Positions 36,398-47,341 of a DNA stretch of 64,000 nucleotides are shown here, piece after piece (position 1 is the stretch's first letter; every line of letters starts with the position of its first letter). The translations under genes were made by a program, and so were the position numbers. The notes beneath the pieces were generated by a model. The model saw only the letters and a program-made list of their open reading frames with translations. It did not search any database and was not told the origin of the DNA. Origin of the DNA: Streptococcus marmotae (GTDB lineage Bacteria; Bacillota; Bacilli; Lactobacillales; Streptococcaceae). The stretch spans positions 992,001-1,056,000 of the forward strand of contig NZ_CP015196.1 of assembly GCF_001623565.1 (NCBI RefSeq), given 5' to 3'.

Positions 36398-37180
36398 TTA
36401 ATTCCCTACACTGCTGAATTTTTTCATGCCGTATCGAAATAGGGTGTAGTTTATGCTGAAGATGGTGAGGACGACGAGGGGGAGGAGGAGTCCGATGGAA
36501 CTGATGTTTAGGAAATGAAGGGCAGGGAAGTAGGAGGTAAAGGCGTAAGGGAAGACGAGGGTAAGGAGAATTTGGATGGCGGTTGGGTAAATGCGAATCG
36601 GATATTGCGCCATTTGATTGAGTGAGAAAATTCCCATGGTAATGGGGAAGGATTCGACTGTCCAGAAGGCAAGAGCAGTTGGTCCTAGCTGAATGGCTGC
36701 GTAGAGCAGGCCGATACAGATACAACTTAGGGTAAACAAGAGATAATCTGTCACTTCCCAATGGAGTTGTAAGAGGTGATAGGCCTTGCTGGTTGCAATG
36801 ATCCCGACCAGAGTTGTTCCGATTCCTTGCAATTGCACTCGTTCTGAAATCAGTTGAAAGAGGGGGTTGACAGGTAAAATCATCAATCGCTCAAATTCTC
36901 CTTCACGAATATAGCGGCTGCCAAACATCCATAAATTATCAAAGAAAATCAAATGAACAGACCGTCCAATGGTTGAAATACCGTAGATAAAGAGCATTTG
37001 GCCATAAGAAAAGCCTGCGATTTCCCTGATATTACCAAAAAGAACATTTAAGAAGATAAGATAGACAATTTGTTCGACGAGAGATGACAGTAGTCCGATA
37101 AAGAAATCCATCCGATAGGACATGGCAGCAATCAAAAAGGCCTTGACATTGTAATAGTAAAGTTTTACGTATCGTTTCAT
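36398..37180 (-). CDS. ABC-2 type export permease (second subunit)
   Basis: 260-aa membrane protein with six predicted helices, of the ABC-2/DUF990-like group. It pairs with the preceding permease and the ATPase, giving a two-permease exporter. Recognisable features: N-terminal amphipathic helix (KLYYYNVKAFLIAAMSYRMDFFIGLLSS in order), the cytosolic coupling segment RYIREGEFERLMILPVNPLFQL, and repeated hydrophobic stretches after residue 110. The start at 37180 is set by GGAGGG four bases upstream and lies one base after the stop of the preceding gene. Substrate unknown. The stop codon is within the terminal palindrome of the 49-bp repeat array. Confidence 0.78.
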   Translation of the reverse strand: MKRYVKLYYYNVKAFLIAAMSYRMDFFIGLLSSLVEQIVYLIFLNVLFGNIREIAGFSYGQMLFIYGISTIGRSVHLIFFDNLWMFGSRYIREGEFERLMILPVNPLFQLISERVQLQGIGTTLVGIIATSKAYHLLQLHWEVTDYLLFTLSCICIGLLYAAIQLGPTALAFWTVESFPITMGIFSLNQMAQYPIRIYPTAIQILLTLVFPYAFTSYFPALHFLNISSIGLLLPLVVLTIFSINYTLFRYGMKKFSSVGN

Positions 37181-37181
37181 C

Positions 37182-37961
37182 CTACCCTCCAAAAATGACC
37201 AAGCGTTTTTTAGCTCCTTGCCAAAGGACATACATCAGTCCAGCTAGAAGAGGAGCCCAAATCAATTGTAGCCAGAAAAGGCTAGGATCCACTTCTTTTT
37301 CCAAGAGAATAGTAATCGGAAAATTAACTGCAAAACTATAAGGTAAAAAGCTGAGTAGTTTGGCAATTGGTGCTGGATAAAAACTTAAGGGTAATAGCAC
37401 GCCTGCTGATAGGCTGAAAATACCTTCTCGCAAGATAAAGAGTCCCCATGTGTTGACGGTGTAAAAGGAGAGCAGTCCAAAGCCCAAATCCATCAATTGC
37501 ACCATGAACATTCCAATCAGGCTAGTCAGAACAAAGATGCCTAAGGTTTTTATGTCCGGCAAATAAAAGTTAGGATTGACCATCGGAACGACCAGTAACA
37601 CCAATATGAATTTTCCAGCTTCGATGATTTTCAGACCGAAATCTTGAAAGAAAAGGGCGGTAATGGGGGAGTAGGGATAGAGCAGTTCGCCTGTAATATC
37701 CCCTCTGACGATAGATCTAGCCAGATCGCGTCCGATTCCAAAATTATTGAGATTGTTCAAGAGATTGGCAAAGATAATATAGGTCGTAAAGGTTGCAAGG
37801 CTGTAACCATTGACCTCCGATTGACTAGCGAAAATCGTCTTCCACACAAATAGAGATACCAGTATTTTTAGCAACATGGAAATCAGGGTTGCTAGGAAAA
37901 AGGACTTGTACTGCAATTGAAGCAACAACATCTGTTTTGTGACATGAAGGTACTTAGTCAT
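37182..37961 (-). CDS. ABC-2 type export permease (first subunit)
   Basis: 259-aa membrane protein of the same ABC-2 group as its downstream neighbour, with six hydrophobic helices. The cytosolic segment between helices 2 and 3 (IGRDLARSIVRGDITGELLYPYSP) parallels the coupling region of the partner permease. The start at 37961 has GAGGGGGG upstream and overlaps the end of the ATPase gene by eight bases; the earlier frame from 38000 is unsupported. It forms the membrane channel with the second subunit. Systems of this shape export peptides, lipids or polysaccharide intermediates; none can be chosen from sequence. Confidence 0.78.
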   Translation of the reverse strand: MTKYLHVTKQMLLLQLQYKSFFLATLISMLLKILVSLFVWKTIFASQSEVNGYSLATFTTYIIFANLLNNLNNFGIGRDLARSIVRGDITGELLYPYSPITALFFQDFGLKIIEAGKFILVLLVVPMVNPNFYLPDIKTLGIFVLTSLIGMFMVQLMDLGFGLLSFYTVNTWGLFILREGIFSLSAGVLLPLSFYPAPIAKLLSFLPYSFAVNFPITILLEKEVDPSLFWLQLIWAPLLAGLMYVLWQGAKKRLVIFGG

Positions 37962-38937
37962 GTAAGCCCCCCTCGTAAATGCGCTTGACAATCTGTTCAA
38001 TCGTGACTTCCTTCATGGTGACATCATCAATAGGATAATGGGTGAAAGCCAACTGAATAATGTGGGCATTGCTATGGTGTTCTGTCTGGTAATGAATCTC
38101 AAAATGATGTGAATCCACTTGTTCCCATTCAAGATAAGGAGCTTCTAGCGGTGTTTCAATCGCTGTATGGCTTGTAAAGGCAATGGTTTTGACCTTGGAA
38201 AAATTCTCTTTTAAATGGATGAGGCTGCCGTCATAGACTTTCTGCCCCTTATCAATGATGATAATGCGCTCGCAGAGGGTTTCGATGTCTTGCATATCAT
38301 GAGAGGTAATCAGAAAAGTCGTTTGGTATTCCTCATTCATGGTGCGGATGAAGTTGCGAATCAACTCCTTGACACTGGCATCCAGTCCAATAGTTGGCTC
38401 ATCTAAAAAGACGACAGCAGGTTGGTGGAGGAAAATAGCCGCAAATTCACACTTGACCCGCTGACCGAGTGAAAGATTGCGAATGGGCTGATGGAGAATA
38501 CTCTCTAATTCCAAAAGTTTTGTCAGACGTGTGAGGCGTTCTTGGTAAAGTTGGTTTGGAACATCGTAAATCTTGGCATGAAGAAAGAAGGATTCGATGA
38601 CAGGAATATCCCATTTGAGGTGGGATTTTTGGCCAAATAAGACACCGATTTGCCGATTGACAGCTGTTCGTTCCTTGGCTGATTCCAGACCGTTAATCAA
38701 GACCTGCCCGTGATCGGGATACAGCACTCCAGTTAGCATTTTGATGGTTGTCGATTTTCCGCTCCCATTTGAGCCGATATAGCCAATGATTTCTCCTTTT
38801 TGAACGGATAGGGAAATATCCTGAACTGCTGGAATATAGCGTTTTTTAGGCTGAAAGAAGGATTTTATTGAGCCTAGTAGGCCCGCTTCCTTATCAACAA
38901 TCGTGTAAGTTTTTGATAAATGATGTGCTTCGATCAT
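37954..38937 (-). CDS. ABC transporter ATP-binding protein (exporter)
   Basis: 327 aa, drives the two ABC-2 permeases downstream. Walker A is GSNGSGKST near residue 57, the Q-loop is in VLFGQKSHLKWD, the signature is NLSLGQRVKCEF (LSLGQ in place of LSGGQ), Walker B VVFLDEPTIGLD and the H-loop TSHDMQD. The 100-residue C-terminal extension is typical of the drug/lipid/antigen export group (CcmA/NatA-like with an extra regulatory tail). AAGGAG precedes the ATG. It is the first gene of a three-gene operon with overlapping or abutting frames. Confidence 0.9.
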   Translation of the reverse strand: MIEAHHLSKTYTIVDKEAGLLGSIKSFFQPKKRYIPAVQDISLSVQKGEIIGYIGSNGSGKSTTIKMLTGVLYPDHGQVLINGLESAKERTAVNRQIGVLFGQKSHLKWDIPVIESFFLHAKIYDVPNQLYQERLTRLTKLLELESILHQPIRNLSLGQRVKCEFAAIFLHQPAVVFLDEPTIGLDASVKELIRNFIRTMNEEYQTTFLITSHDMQDIETLCERIIIIDKGQKVYDGSLIHLKENFSKVKTIAFTSHTAIETPLEAPYLEWEQVDSHHFEIHYQTEHHSNAHIIQLAFTHYPIDDVTMKEVTIEQIVKRIYEGGLHD

Positions 38938-39148
38938 GATAACTCCTTGACTAGCATAAAATCAACTGAGAAAACGTTTGCGTAATCGATTATACCACAT
39001 CCGACTTAGGTAGACAAGGAATTATCGGTTTGTTGGAAAGGGAAGAGAGCTTTTTTCGCTTTTTACTCTATCCTATCAGTGATTTTGAGCGAAAACGGGC
39101 AAACATCCCTAGATTATCTACGGAAGAGCTATTTTAAAAAGTTTTATA

Positions 39149-39178
39149 TTGAATATTTCCTATAGAACATGGTAAAAT
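39149..39178 (+). promoter_or_regulatory. dlt operon promoter
   Basis: TTGAAT (39149-39154), an 18-base spacer and TAAAAT (39173-39178) preceded by TGG (extended -10), 36 bases before dltX. A cre-like GAAAACGTTTGCG sits at about 38970-38983 near the divergent ABC operon start. Confidence 0.6.
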
Positions 39179-39213
39179 AGAGTGATTATTTCTGGATAAA
39201 TGAGTGAGATGAG

Positions 39214-39345
39214 ATGAATAAGTATCAAACCATTTGTAAGTTTTTAGGGCAGACCTTGCTGTATTTCGTGATTTTTCTGGGCCTATTGTACTTTTTTTCC
39301 TACCTTGGACAAGGTCAAGGTGGCTTTATTTACAATGAATTTTAG
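39214..39345 (+). CDS. dltX: DltX small membrane protein
   Basis: 43-aa protein with one membrane helix (LLYFVIFLGLLYFFSYLG) and the conserved C-terminal tail GGFIYNEF, the hallmark of DltX. In Bacillus thuringiensis and Staphylococcus it is needed for D-alanylation of teichoic acids, and the C-terminal acyl-carrying Tyr lies in the tail. It sits directly upstream of dltA, where the family always is, and is short enough to be missed by ordinary gene finders. There is only a weak ribosome site (GAGTGAGATGAG). Confidence 0.9.
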   Translation: MNKYQTICKFLGQTLLYFVIFLGLLYFFSYLGQGQGGFIYNEF

Positions 39346-39366
39346 AGGTGTATGGTGAGACAGTTG

Positions 39367-40902
39367 ATGATAAAAGACATGATTGAAACAATTGAACAGT
39401 ATGCGGCAGCTCAGCCTGATTTTCCTGTTTATAATATCTTGGGCGAGGTGCATAGCTACCGTGATTTAAAGCAAGATTCGGATAGCCTTGCGGCAAAGAT
39501 TGACAGTCTAGGTTTGCCTGAAAAATCTCCTGTTGTGGTCTTTGGTGGACAAGAGTATGAGATGCTAGCGACCTTTGTCGCCTTGACCAAGTCGGGTCAT
39601 GCCTATATCCCGATTGATAGCCATTCGGCCTTGGAGCGCGTGTCTGCGATCGTGGAAGTGGCAGAGCCGAGCTTGATTATCGGGATTGCAGATTTTCCAA
39701 TGGAGGTGGCAACACCCCAGCTTACCTTGTCTGAAGTCAAGGATATTTTCGTTCAAAAAACGGCTTATGACATCACGCACTCAGTTAAGGGAGATGACAA
39801 TTACTATATCATTTTCACCTCTGGCACTACTGGTAAGCCAAAGGGGGTGCAAATTTCCCATGAAAATCTTCTTAGTTTTACCAACTGGATGATTACCGAT
39901 AAGGAGTTTGCGACACCAGAAAGACCGCAAATGCTAGCCCAGCCACCTTATTCTTTTGACTTGTCGGTCATGTACTGGGCACCAACTCTGGCTCTTGGTG
40001 GCACTCTTTTTGCATTGCCAAGTAGCTTAGCACAGGATTTCAAGAAATTATTTGCAACGATTTTGGAGTTGCCGATTGCGATTTGGACGTCAACCCCTTC
40101 TTTTGCTGATTTGGCGATGTTGTCTGAGGACTTCAACGCAGAGAAAATGCCGCAGATTACCCATTTCTACTTTGATGGTGAGGAATTGACGGTGAAGACA
40201 GCTCAAAAACTGCGTGATCGTTTCCCAAGTGTGCGGATTATCAATGCGTATGGTCCGACTGAAGCAACAGTAGCCTTATCAGCGGTTGCTGTGACAGACG
40301 AGATGTTACAGACCCTTAAACGCTTGCCAATCGGTTATACCAAGGCGGATTCGCCAACCTTTATCATTGATGAAGCAGGCAATAAACTTCCATTTGGTGA
40401 GCAGGGAGAGATTATCGTGTCAGGACCTGCTGTTTCAAAAGGCTACATGAATAATCCTGAAAAAACAGCAGAAGCCTTTTTTGAATTTGAAGGATTACCA
40501 GCCTATCATACAGGAGACGTTGGTTCGATGACAGCAGAGGGTCTTCTGCTTTACGGTGGTCGGATGGACTTCCAAATCAAGTTTAATGGCTACCGGATCG
40601 AGTTAGAAGATGTATCTCAAAATCTCAACAAATCCCAGTATATCAAGTCAGCAGTAGCGGTACCACGCTACAATAAGGACTACAAGGTACAGAATCTCTT
40701 GGCCTATGTCATTCTGAAAGAGGGTGTCCGTGAGCAATTTGAACGAGACATTGACATCACGAAGGCTATTAAGGAAGACTTGGAAGACATCATGATGTCG
40801 TATATGATGCCATCGAAATTCCTCTATCGCGAGAGCCTGCCTTTGACCCCAAATGGCAAGATTGACATTAAGGGCTTAATCAGCGAGGTAAACAACCGAT
40901 GA
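39367..40902 (+). CDS. dltA: D-alanine--D-alanyl carrier protein ligase
   Basis: 511-aa adenylation enzyme that activates D-Ala with ATP and loads it on DltC, the first step of teichoic acid D-alanylation. AMP-binding signatures: [16 protein letters not shown] (about residues 142-157), [20 protein letters not shown], and the C-terminal catalytic Lys in [12 protein letters not shown]. The start at 39367 is favoured by spacing to GGTGAG; an in-frame ATG at 39352 is too close to its own upstream GAGG. Part of dltXABCD, which lowers the cell's negative surface charge and gives resistance to cationic peptides. Confidence 0.96.
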   Translation: MIKDMIETIEQYAAAQPDFPVYNILGEVHSYRDLKQDSDSLAAKIDSLGLPEKSPVVVFGGQEYEMLATFVALTKSGHAYIPIDSHSALERVSAIVEVAEPSLIIGIADFPMEVATPQLTLSEVKDIFVQKTAYDITHSVKGDDNYYIIFTSGTTGKPKGVQISHENLLSFTNWMITDKEFATPERPQMLAQPPYSFDLSVMYWAPTLALGGTLFALPSSLAQDFKKLFATILELPIAIWTSTPSFADLAMLSEDFNAEKMPQITHFYFDGEELTVKTAQKLRDRFPSVRIINAYGPTEATVALSAVAVTDEMLQTLKRLPIGYTKADSPTFIIDEAGNKLPFGEQGEIIVSGPAVSKGYMNNPEKTAEAFFEFEGLPAYHTGDVGSMTAEGLLLYGGRMDFQIKFNGYRIELEDVSQNLNKSQYIKSAVAVPRYNKDYKVQNLLAYVILKEGVREQFERDIDITKAIKEDLEDIMMSYMMPSKFLYRESLPLTPNGKIDIKGLISEVNNR

Positions 40903-42143
40903 TGGGCTTTGTCAACCAACTTCCGCATTTGGAACCTTACGGAGATCCGCAGTATTTTGTCTATCTGATTGCTGCGGTCTTGCCTATCTTTATCGGTCTC
41001 TTTTTTAAGAAGCGTTTTGCCTGGTATGAAGGGGGGGTCAGTCTAGCCTTTATCGTCTTGATGTTGACAGGGACGAGCCTAGCTCAACTTGTTGCCCTCT
41101 TGTTTTATGTTATGTGGCAAACTAGCTGGGTTTTCAGCTACAAATGGTATCGAGCGAAAAAAGATAACAAATGGGTTTTTTATCTTCATACGGCACTCGC
41201 TGTTTTTCCACTGTTTATGGTTAAGGTAACTCCAGCGATTTCAGGGCACCAATCGCTCTTTGGTTTCTTGGGAATTTCCTACCTGACCTTCCGATCAGTC
41301 GGGATGATCATTGAATTGCGAGATGGGGTATTGACAGAATTTACGCTGTGGCAATTCTTACGCTTTTTGCTCTTTATGCCAACCTTCTCAAGTGGGCCGA
41401 TTGACCGTTTCAAGCGGTTTGAAGCGGATTATACTGCAATTCCAGACAAGGATGAGTTACTGGACATGCTAGAAGTTGCAGTGCGTTACATCATGCTTGG
41501 TTTTTTATACAAATTCATTTTAGCCCACATTTTTGGGTCCATGATTTTGCCACCGCTCAAGCAGTATGCCCTATCCCAAGGTGGCTGGTTTAACCTACCG
41601 ACCTTAGGGGTCATGTATGCCTTTGGTCTTGACTTATTTTTTGACTTTGCAGGCTACTCTATGTTTGCTATTGCAATGTCTCATCTCATGGGGATTAAAA
41701 GTCCGAGAAACTTTGACAAGCCCTTTCTCTCTCGTGACCTCAAGGAATTTTGGAATCGCTGGCATATAAGCTTATCCTTTTGGTTCCGTGATTTTGTCTT
41801 TATGCGGTTGGTCATGGTTCTCATGCGCAATAAGGTTTTTAAAAATCGAAATACAACCTCAAGCGTGGCTTACTTGCTCAATATGCTAGTCATGGGCTTC
41901 TGGCATGGAGTGACCTGGTATTATATCGCTTATGGCCTTTTTCATGGTCTTGGTCTAGTAGTCAATGATGCTTGGCTTCGAAAGAAAAAAACGCTCAATA
42001 AAGAACGCAAAAAAGCAGGGCTTGCCCCTCTCCCAGAAAATCGCTTGCTTCAAGCCTTAGGGATTGTGGTGACCTTTCACGTTGTCATGTTGTCATTTTT
42101 AATCTTTTCTGGATTTTTAAATGACCTGTGGTTTAAGAAATAA
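40899..42143 (+). CDS. dltB: D-alanyl transfer protein DltB (MBOAT)
   Basis: 414-aa membrane-bound O-acyltransferase with about 11 helices that moves D-Ala across the membrane. The catalytic His is in [15 protein letters not shown] (about residue 335), and the preceding region [22 protein letters not shown] is the conserved DltB/MBOAT block binding DltC. The start overlaps the dltA stop (ATGATG over TGA), with GCGAGG upstream inside dltA. Full family length. Co-transcribed with dltX, dltA, dltC and dltD. Confidence 0.96.
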   Translation: MMGFVNQLPHLEPYGDPQYFVYLIAAVLPIFIGLFFKKRFAWYEGGVSLAFIVLMLTGTSLAQLVALLFYVMWQTSWVFSYKWYRAKKDNKWVFYLHTALAVFPLFMVKVTPAISGHQSLFGFLGISYLTFRSVGMIIELRDGVLTEFTLWQFLRFLLFMPTFSSGPIDRFKRFEADYTAIPDKDELLDMLEVAVRYIMLGFLYKFILAHIFGSMILPPLKQYALSQGGWFNLPTLGVMYAFGLDLFFDFAGYSMFAIAMSHLMGIKSPRNFDKPFLSRDLKEFWNRWHISLSFWFRDFVFMRLVMVLMRNKVFKNRNTTSSVAYLLNMLVMGFWHGVTWYYIAYGLFHGLGLVVNDAWLRKKKTLNKERKKAGLAPLPENRLLQALGIVVTFHVVMLSFLIFSGFLNDLWFKK

Positions 42144-43662
<1,519 letters not shown>

Positions 43663-43693
43663 TTATTCGCAAGAAGAAAAAATAAAAAATCAG

Positions 43694-43726
43694 TCAAGGT
43701 CAAGCAAGGCAGGGCCTTGATTTTTG
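43694..43726 (+). terminator. dlt operon terminator
   Basis: TCAAGG (43694-43699) pairs with CCTTGA (43715-43720), followed by five T. A preceding AAAAATCA can extend pairing. Confidence 0.55.
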
Positions 43727-43758
43727 GTAAGATGATAGGATGAAATTGGAGGAATCAG

Positions 43759-44145
43759 ATGATTAAAGGTTCGTGTCTGTGTGGGAAAGTGAGTTATGAG
43801 GCGACAGAATTGACCGCTCCCATCGTGTTTTGCCATTGTTCCTTTTGTAGGAAGGCTTCTTCTACAGCCTTTTCGACTAATGCTTTGGTAGATTTGGCTA
43901 GTTTTCAACTGCTATCTGGCCAAGAAGCACTGGTAACCTACGAATCCTCACCAGGGAAGATTCGTTATTATTGCAAGCATTGCCATAGCCAAATCTATCA
44001 CACAAAAACAGACGTGCCAGGCCAGCTGACCTTGAAGTTGGGAACGATTGATAGGTGTGACCAAGATTTAGATAAGTTGGAGCGCAAGCATATCCATCAT
44101 GAGCAAAGGTTGCCCTGGTTGGCGGATGATAGCAAGCATACCTAA
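43759..44145 (+). CDS. GFA / CENP-V family zinc protein
   Basis: 128-aa cytosolic protein of the glutathione-dependent formaldehyde-activating (Gfa-like) fold. Zinc ligands are visible in GSCLCGKVSYEA, VFCHCSFCRKAS and YYCKHCHSQIYH, in the family's CxC...CxxC...CxxC order. True Gfa enzymes speed formation of S-hydroxymethylglutathione, but most bacterial homologues have no shown substrate. TTGGAGGA precedes the ATG. It is a single gene after the dlt operon; no formaldehyde-metabolism genes are adjacent. Confidence 0.85.
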   Translation: MIKGSCLCGKVSYEATELTAPIVFCHCSFCRKASSTAFSTNALVDLASFQLLSGQEALVTYESSPGKIRYYCKHCHSQIYHTKTDVPGQLTLKLGTIDRCDQDLDKLERKHIHHEQRLPWLADDSKHT

Positions 44146-44488
44146 CGGTATCTAATGCTCATAAAAAATTAAGATTTGACGTCGTTCACTCACCTTGCTT
44201 CGACAGTCTAGTGGACTGTTGAAGGTTGGGAATAAGGATTATGAATCCTCAGCGTAACCTCCCTTACCCCTGTGGTTTTTAGGACACAAGCTACGCTAGT
44301 TTTATCTATCACTTTCCACAATTCTCAATTGCAAGGGGCGAGCTGCACCCTTTCTATTTCCAGCCTTCCACAATTCTCAATTGTGGAAGCTAGTCAGATT
44401 TTGATTTTTATAGAGTCTTAGTTGACGAATAGATGTTTAGCTGAATGATGAAAAATAACGAGGTCAAATTCCTGACCTCGTTATTAGT
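44146..44488. other. Gene-free stretch with dispersed palindromic repeats
   Basis: Holds CTTCGACAGTC / GACTGTTGAAG with loop TAGTG (44198-44224), TTTCCACAATTCTCAATTGCAA (44313-44334) and CTTCCACAATT / AATTGTGGAAG (44365-44389). They are members of the same repeat families seen at 29064, 29209, 50599 and 50642. The focA terminator closes the region. Confidence 0.75.
44454..44485. terminator. Terminator of the formate/nitrite transporter gene
   Basis: 13-bp perfect stem AATAACGAGGTCA (44454-44466) / TGACCTCGTTATT (44473-44485). A-rich on the left, so on the minus strand it ends in TTATTTTT. Confidence 0.8.
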
Positions 44489-45271
44489 TTAGTCCACATA
44501 AGCGGTTGATTGGTTGTTAAGCCAGCTATAAAGCAGTCCGATGACTAGTCCACCACCGACATAGTTTCCAAGACCTGAGAAGAGAAAATTAGAAAGGACA
44601 GAGAGAAGATTCATACCTTCCACCGTTCCACCTGTTGAGAAGAAGGCGAGAGAGAAGGTTGAGAAGTTGGCGATAACGTGTTCAAAGCCAAGGAAGGCAA
44701 AGATAAAGATAATGAAAATGACGGCAATCGCTTTTCCAGCATCATCCTTCATCTTTAGAAAGACAAAGACGGCGATATTGACCACCATATTGGCGAAAAT
44801 TCCCTCGACAAATTGAGTGAGCGGTGTTTTGGCAAGCTTGGCAATGGTACCTTGCACTAGATAGCTATCCATAGCCACATGCCCAATGGAATATGGAGCA
44901 GTTTGCGCTAGTAAGAAGCAGACGATGACCGCACCAACAAAGTTAAAGAAGATACAGGTTGCTAGAATCTTTAGAGCGGTTTTGGTTGGAATGACCTTGC
45001 GATAAATAGCCACCGTCATATACATCATATTCGATGTGCCGAGCTCTGCATTCATATAAAGAATCATGAGGAGCCCCCAGCCAAACATGAGACCATAGCT
45101 AAATTTCCCGAGACCTGCTGCCACATGTTCTAGCTTGTCAGCTGTGTAAAGCGCAATGGCAATCCCAAGTGCCAGATAGACACTCGCAAAAATAGAGCGA
45201 AGGGCATATGCCCAATAGTTGCTTTCAATCAAGTCAGCTTTCTTCTTGATACTTTTATCAATTGTATACAT
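44489..45271 (-). CDS. Formate/nitrite transporter (FNT family)
   Basis: About 260-aa membrane protein with six helices, a pentameric channel-type carrier for formate or related monovalent anions. Family signatures: AELGTSNMMYMTV (after helix 2), FFNFVGAVIVC and the late VIANFSTFSLAFF, which hold the pore lining and the conserved Asn/His region (FEHVIANF). With pyruvate-formate lyase metabolism in streptococci, formate is the most likely substrate (FocA-like). The start at ATG 45271 is preferred (AAGG about 10 bases upstream); a GTG at 45295 would add eight residues. Confidence 0.85.
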   Translation of the reverse strand: MYTIDKSIKKKADLIESNYWAYALRSIFASVYLALGIAIALYTADKLEHVAAGLGKFSYGLMFGWGLLMILYMNAELGTSNMMYMTVAIYRKVIPTKTALKILATCIFFNFVGAVIVCFLLAQTAPYSIGHVAMDSYLVQGTIAKLAKTPLTQFVEGIFANMVVNIAVFVFLKMKDDAGKAIAVIFIIFIFAFLGFEHVIANFSTFSLAFFSTGGTVEGMNLLSVLSNFLFSGLGNYVGGGLVIGLLYSWLNNQSTAYVD

Positions 45272-45452
45272 CAATGTTTGACCTTGTCCTGCCACAATAA
45301 GTACCTACTTCTTTTTTATTTGATATATTTATCACAAATTATACTATACCAAAAAATTGGGCAAAATGTAAGGGTTTTTATAAAGAAAATACAGCTTGCA
45401 AATCACTCTGTTTTAGGTCTAATAAAAAACAAGTAATAATAGGAGGGATGAT

Positions 45453-46706
45453 ATGAAAAAAAGAGAAATTTTTGACCAAGTGGTCAAGATAATGCGGACT
45501 GATTCAGCGACTAAAAAGGATATCATTGGGGCAGATCCAGAAATGTATCGTCAGAAGATATCAGACGACATGTCAGAAGAGGAGTTTCTGTATCACATGC
45601 ATTGTTACCTTGCAAGTTTTGGCATTCTTTCCCATGTGTCCTTCTTCAAGAAGAATCGCAAAGCACTCGCAGTTCGTCTTAAGCGCCAAGGAGATATGCT
45701 CTATGTAGTGGAAGCAGATCCTGCGACCAATCTTCAAAAAGGAGATAAGATTATTGCACTTGACGGTTGCGATATTTCAACTCTGTACCAAGAACATCGA
45801 GCCTATTTTACGAGTCCTACTGAGGAACGCCAAGCACAGGAATGGAAATATTTTGTCCATAAGGCTGACAGACTCACAGTAATAAGGGCAAATCGGAAAG
45901 AGGAGATTCAACTGCAAGAAGTGGAGCAGGCGACGGAAGACAGTTTTGAAGTGAAGCAGTTACAGCCTGATCTTGTCTACCTTAAAATGGAGAATTTTTG
46001 GAATGAGGAAAAAATAGGAGCCCTTTACCAAGAAGCAGCTCCCTTACTAGAACAAGCTACCTACCTCATCATTGATGTCCGTGTCAATCATGGAGGCTCA
46101 GATTCTCTCTACTTCCCCTTAATCAAATACGCTTTACCAGAAGGGACCAGTCTTGCAGAAATTGATTTATCAGGATCAGGTATGGAAGTTCTCTACACAG
46201 AGAGAAATGTTGATTTGCGTTTAGCTCTATTTCAAGAAGATTTGAAAGATGAGCATTTATCAGAAGAAAGTCGCCAGTTCTTGCTGGAGTTTATTGACGA
46301 ATTACAGACTAATCGTGGCAAGGGTTATGTTGTTCATAAGGAGGATGACTCCGATAGAGAGTATTTTGCTGGGATTGTAGGTACTGCTAAGTCAGAGAAA
46401 ATTTTTGTATTATCAGATGTAGAGTGTGGTTCCTCTGGAGATAATTTTGTTCAGATAATGAAAGAGTTGCCTAAGGTGATGGTACTTGGTAGACCGACTA
46501 TGGGTATTTTGGATTACTCTAATTGCTGCTTCGTAGATTTTGATGACTACCAATTCATGTTTCCAACCTCACGTGATCTTGATCTTGATTTGGGAAAAGG
46601 CATGACAGATAAGGGGGTAGAACCAGATGTATTCGTTCCCTGGACTCCTGAACACTTAGAGCGTGATGTGGACTTGGAAGAATGTTTGAACTTGTGTGTA
46701 ACATAA
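45453..46706 (+). CDS. S41-type peptidase-like protein without a signal peptide
   Basis: 417 aa. A PDZ-like segment (LQKGDKIIALDG at about residues 98-109) precedes an S41/tail-specific protease core: YLKMENFW, LIIDVRVNHGGSDSLYFPL, then VLSDVECGSSGDNFVQIMK, where the second Ser is the likely nucleophile, and GRPTMGILDYSN. No signal peptide or membrane helix, unusual for C-terminal processing proteases, so it is probably cytosolic. AGGAGGGATG before the ATG. Monocistronic with its own terminator. Substrate unknown. Confidence 0.78.
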   Translation: MKKREIFDQVVKIMRTDSATKKDIIGADPEMYRQKISDDMSEEEFLYHMHCYLASFGILSHVSFFKKNRKALAVRLKRQGDMLYVVEADPATNLQKGDKIIALDGCDISTLYQEHRAYFTSPTEERQAQEWKYFVHKADRLTVIRANRKEEIQLQEVEQATEDSFEVKQLQPDLVYLKMENFWNEEKIGALYQEAAPLLEQATYLIIDVRVNHGGSDSLYFPLIKYALPEGTSLAEIDLSGSGMEVLYTERNVDLRLALFQEDLKDEHLSEESRQFLLEFIDELQTNRGKGYVVHKEDDSDREYFAGIVGTAKSEKIFVLSDVECGSSGDNFVQIMKELPKVMVLGRPTMGILDYSNCCFVDFDDYQFMFPTSRDLDLDLGKGMTDKGVEPDVFVPWTPEHLERDVDLEECLNLCVT

Positions 46707-46709
46707 TAA

Positions 46710-46760
46710 AAAGACTAAGAGTCTTGGTACCTTCAAGTTGCCAAGATTCTTAGTCTTTTG
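46710..46760 (+). terminator. Terminator after the S41 gene
   Basis: AAAGACTAAGAGTCTTGG (46710-46727) pairs with CCAAGATTCTTAGTCTTT (46741-46758) with one mismatch; A-run left and T-run right make it usable in both directions for the converging LOG gene. Confidence 0.85.
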
Positions 46761-46768
46761 TAAATGGA

Positions 46769-47341
46769 TTAAGTCTTGTTCCGATACTCACGCGCTGCCG
46801 GTGGTTGATAGCTTGCAATAAAGTGTTCGATTTGTTCTAAATCATCTGAGAAGAGTGTTTTTTCTCGATCTTCTAATGTCAAAAATCCTGCGCTAACCAT
46901 GTTATCAAAGAATTGTTCCAAGGCCTGATAGTAGCCTGCAATAGTAAAGAGGATGCAGGGTTTGTCGTTTTTTCCAATCCTTGCCCATGAGATAACTTCG
47001 CTGATTTCTTCTAAAGTACCAGGGCCACCAGGCAGTGCGATAAACGCGTCCGCCTCTTGTATCAAGGCCAATTTACGTTCAGACATGGTTTCAACTGTCC
47101 GTAGTTCTGAGAGATGAGGATGGGCGAGTTCACGATCTTTGAGAAATTCTGGAATGATACCAATGACTTGCCCACCGTGTGCTAGGACCGTATCTGCAAT
47201 CAAGCCCATGAGTCCAGTATTGCCACCGCCGTAGACCAACGTATGGCCACTTTCTGCAATCCATTTGCCAAGGGCAATCGTTCCTTCTTGATAGCTTGGA
47301 TTTTCTCCTAAACTTGCTCCACAGTAAACGGTTATATTCAT
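46769..47341 (-). CDS. LOG-family nucleotide phosphoribohydrolase (TIGR00730)
   Basis: 190-aa Rossmann-fold protein. The family motif PGGxGTxxE is LPGGPGTLEEISE (about residues 103-115) and the nucleotide loop is YGGGNTGLMGLIAD near residue 37. LOG proteins split nucleoside 5'-monophosphates, in plants and some bacteria those of cytokinins; the bacterial substrate here is unknown, perhaps house-cleaning of nucleotides. Its start overlaps the stop of the MazG-like gene by four bases, and both work on nucleotides, so the pair may be functionally linked. Confidence 0.85.
   Translation of the reverse strand: MNITVYCGASLGENPSYQEGTIALGKWIAESGHTLVYGGGNTGLMGLIADTVLAHGGQVIGIIPEFLKDRELAHPHLSELRTVETMSERKLALIQEADAFIALPGGPGTLEEISEVISWARIGKNDKPCILFTIAGYYQALEQFFDNMVSAGFLTLEDREKTLFSDDLEQIEHFIASYQPPAAREYRNKT

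Noticed and set aside
36375..36761. Minus-strand frame of 128 codons
   Set aside because: Out-of-frame shadow of the ABC-2 permease gene, Pro/His-rich.
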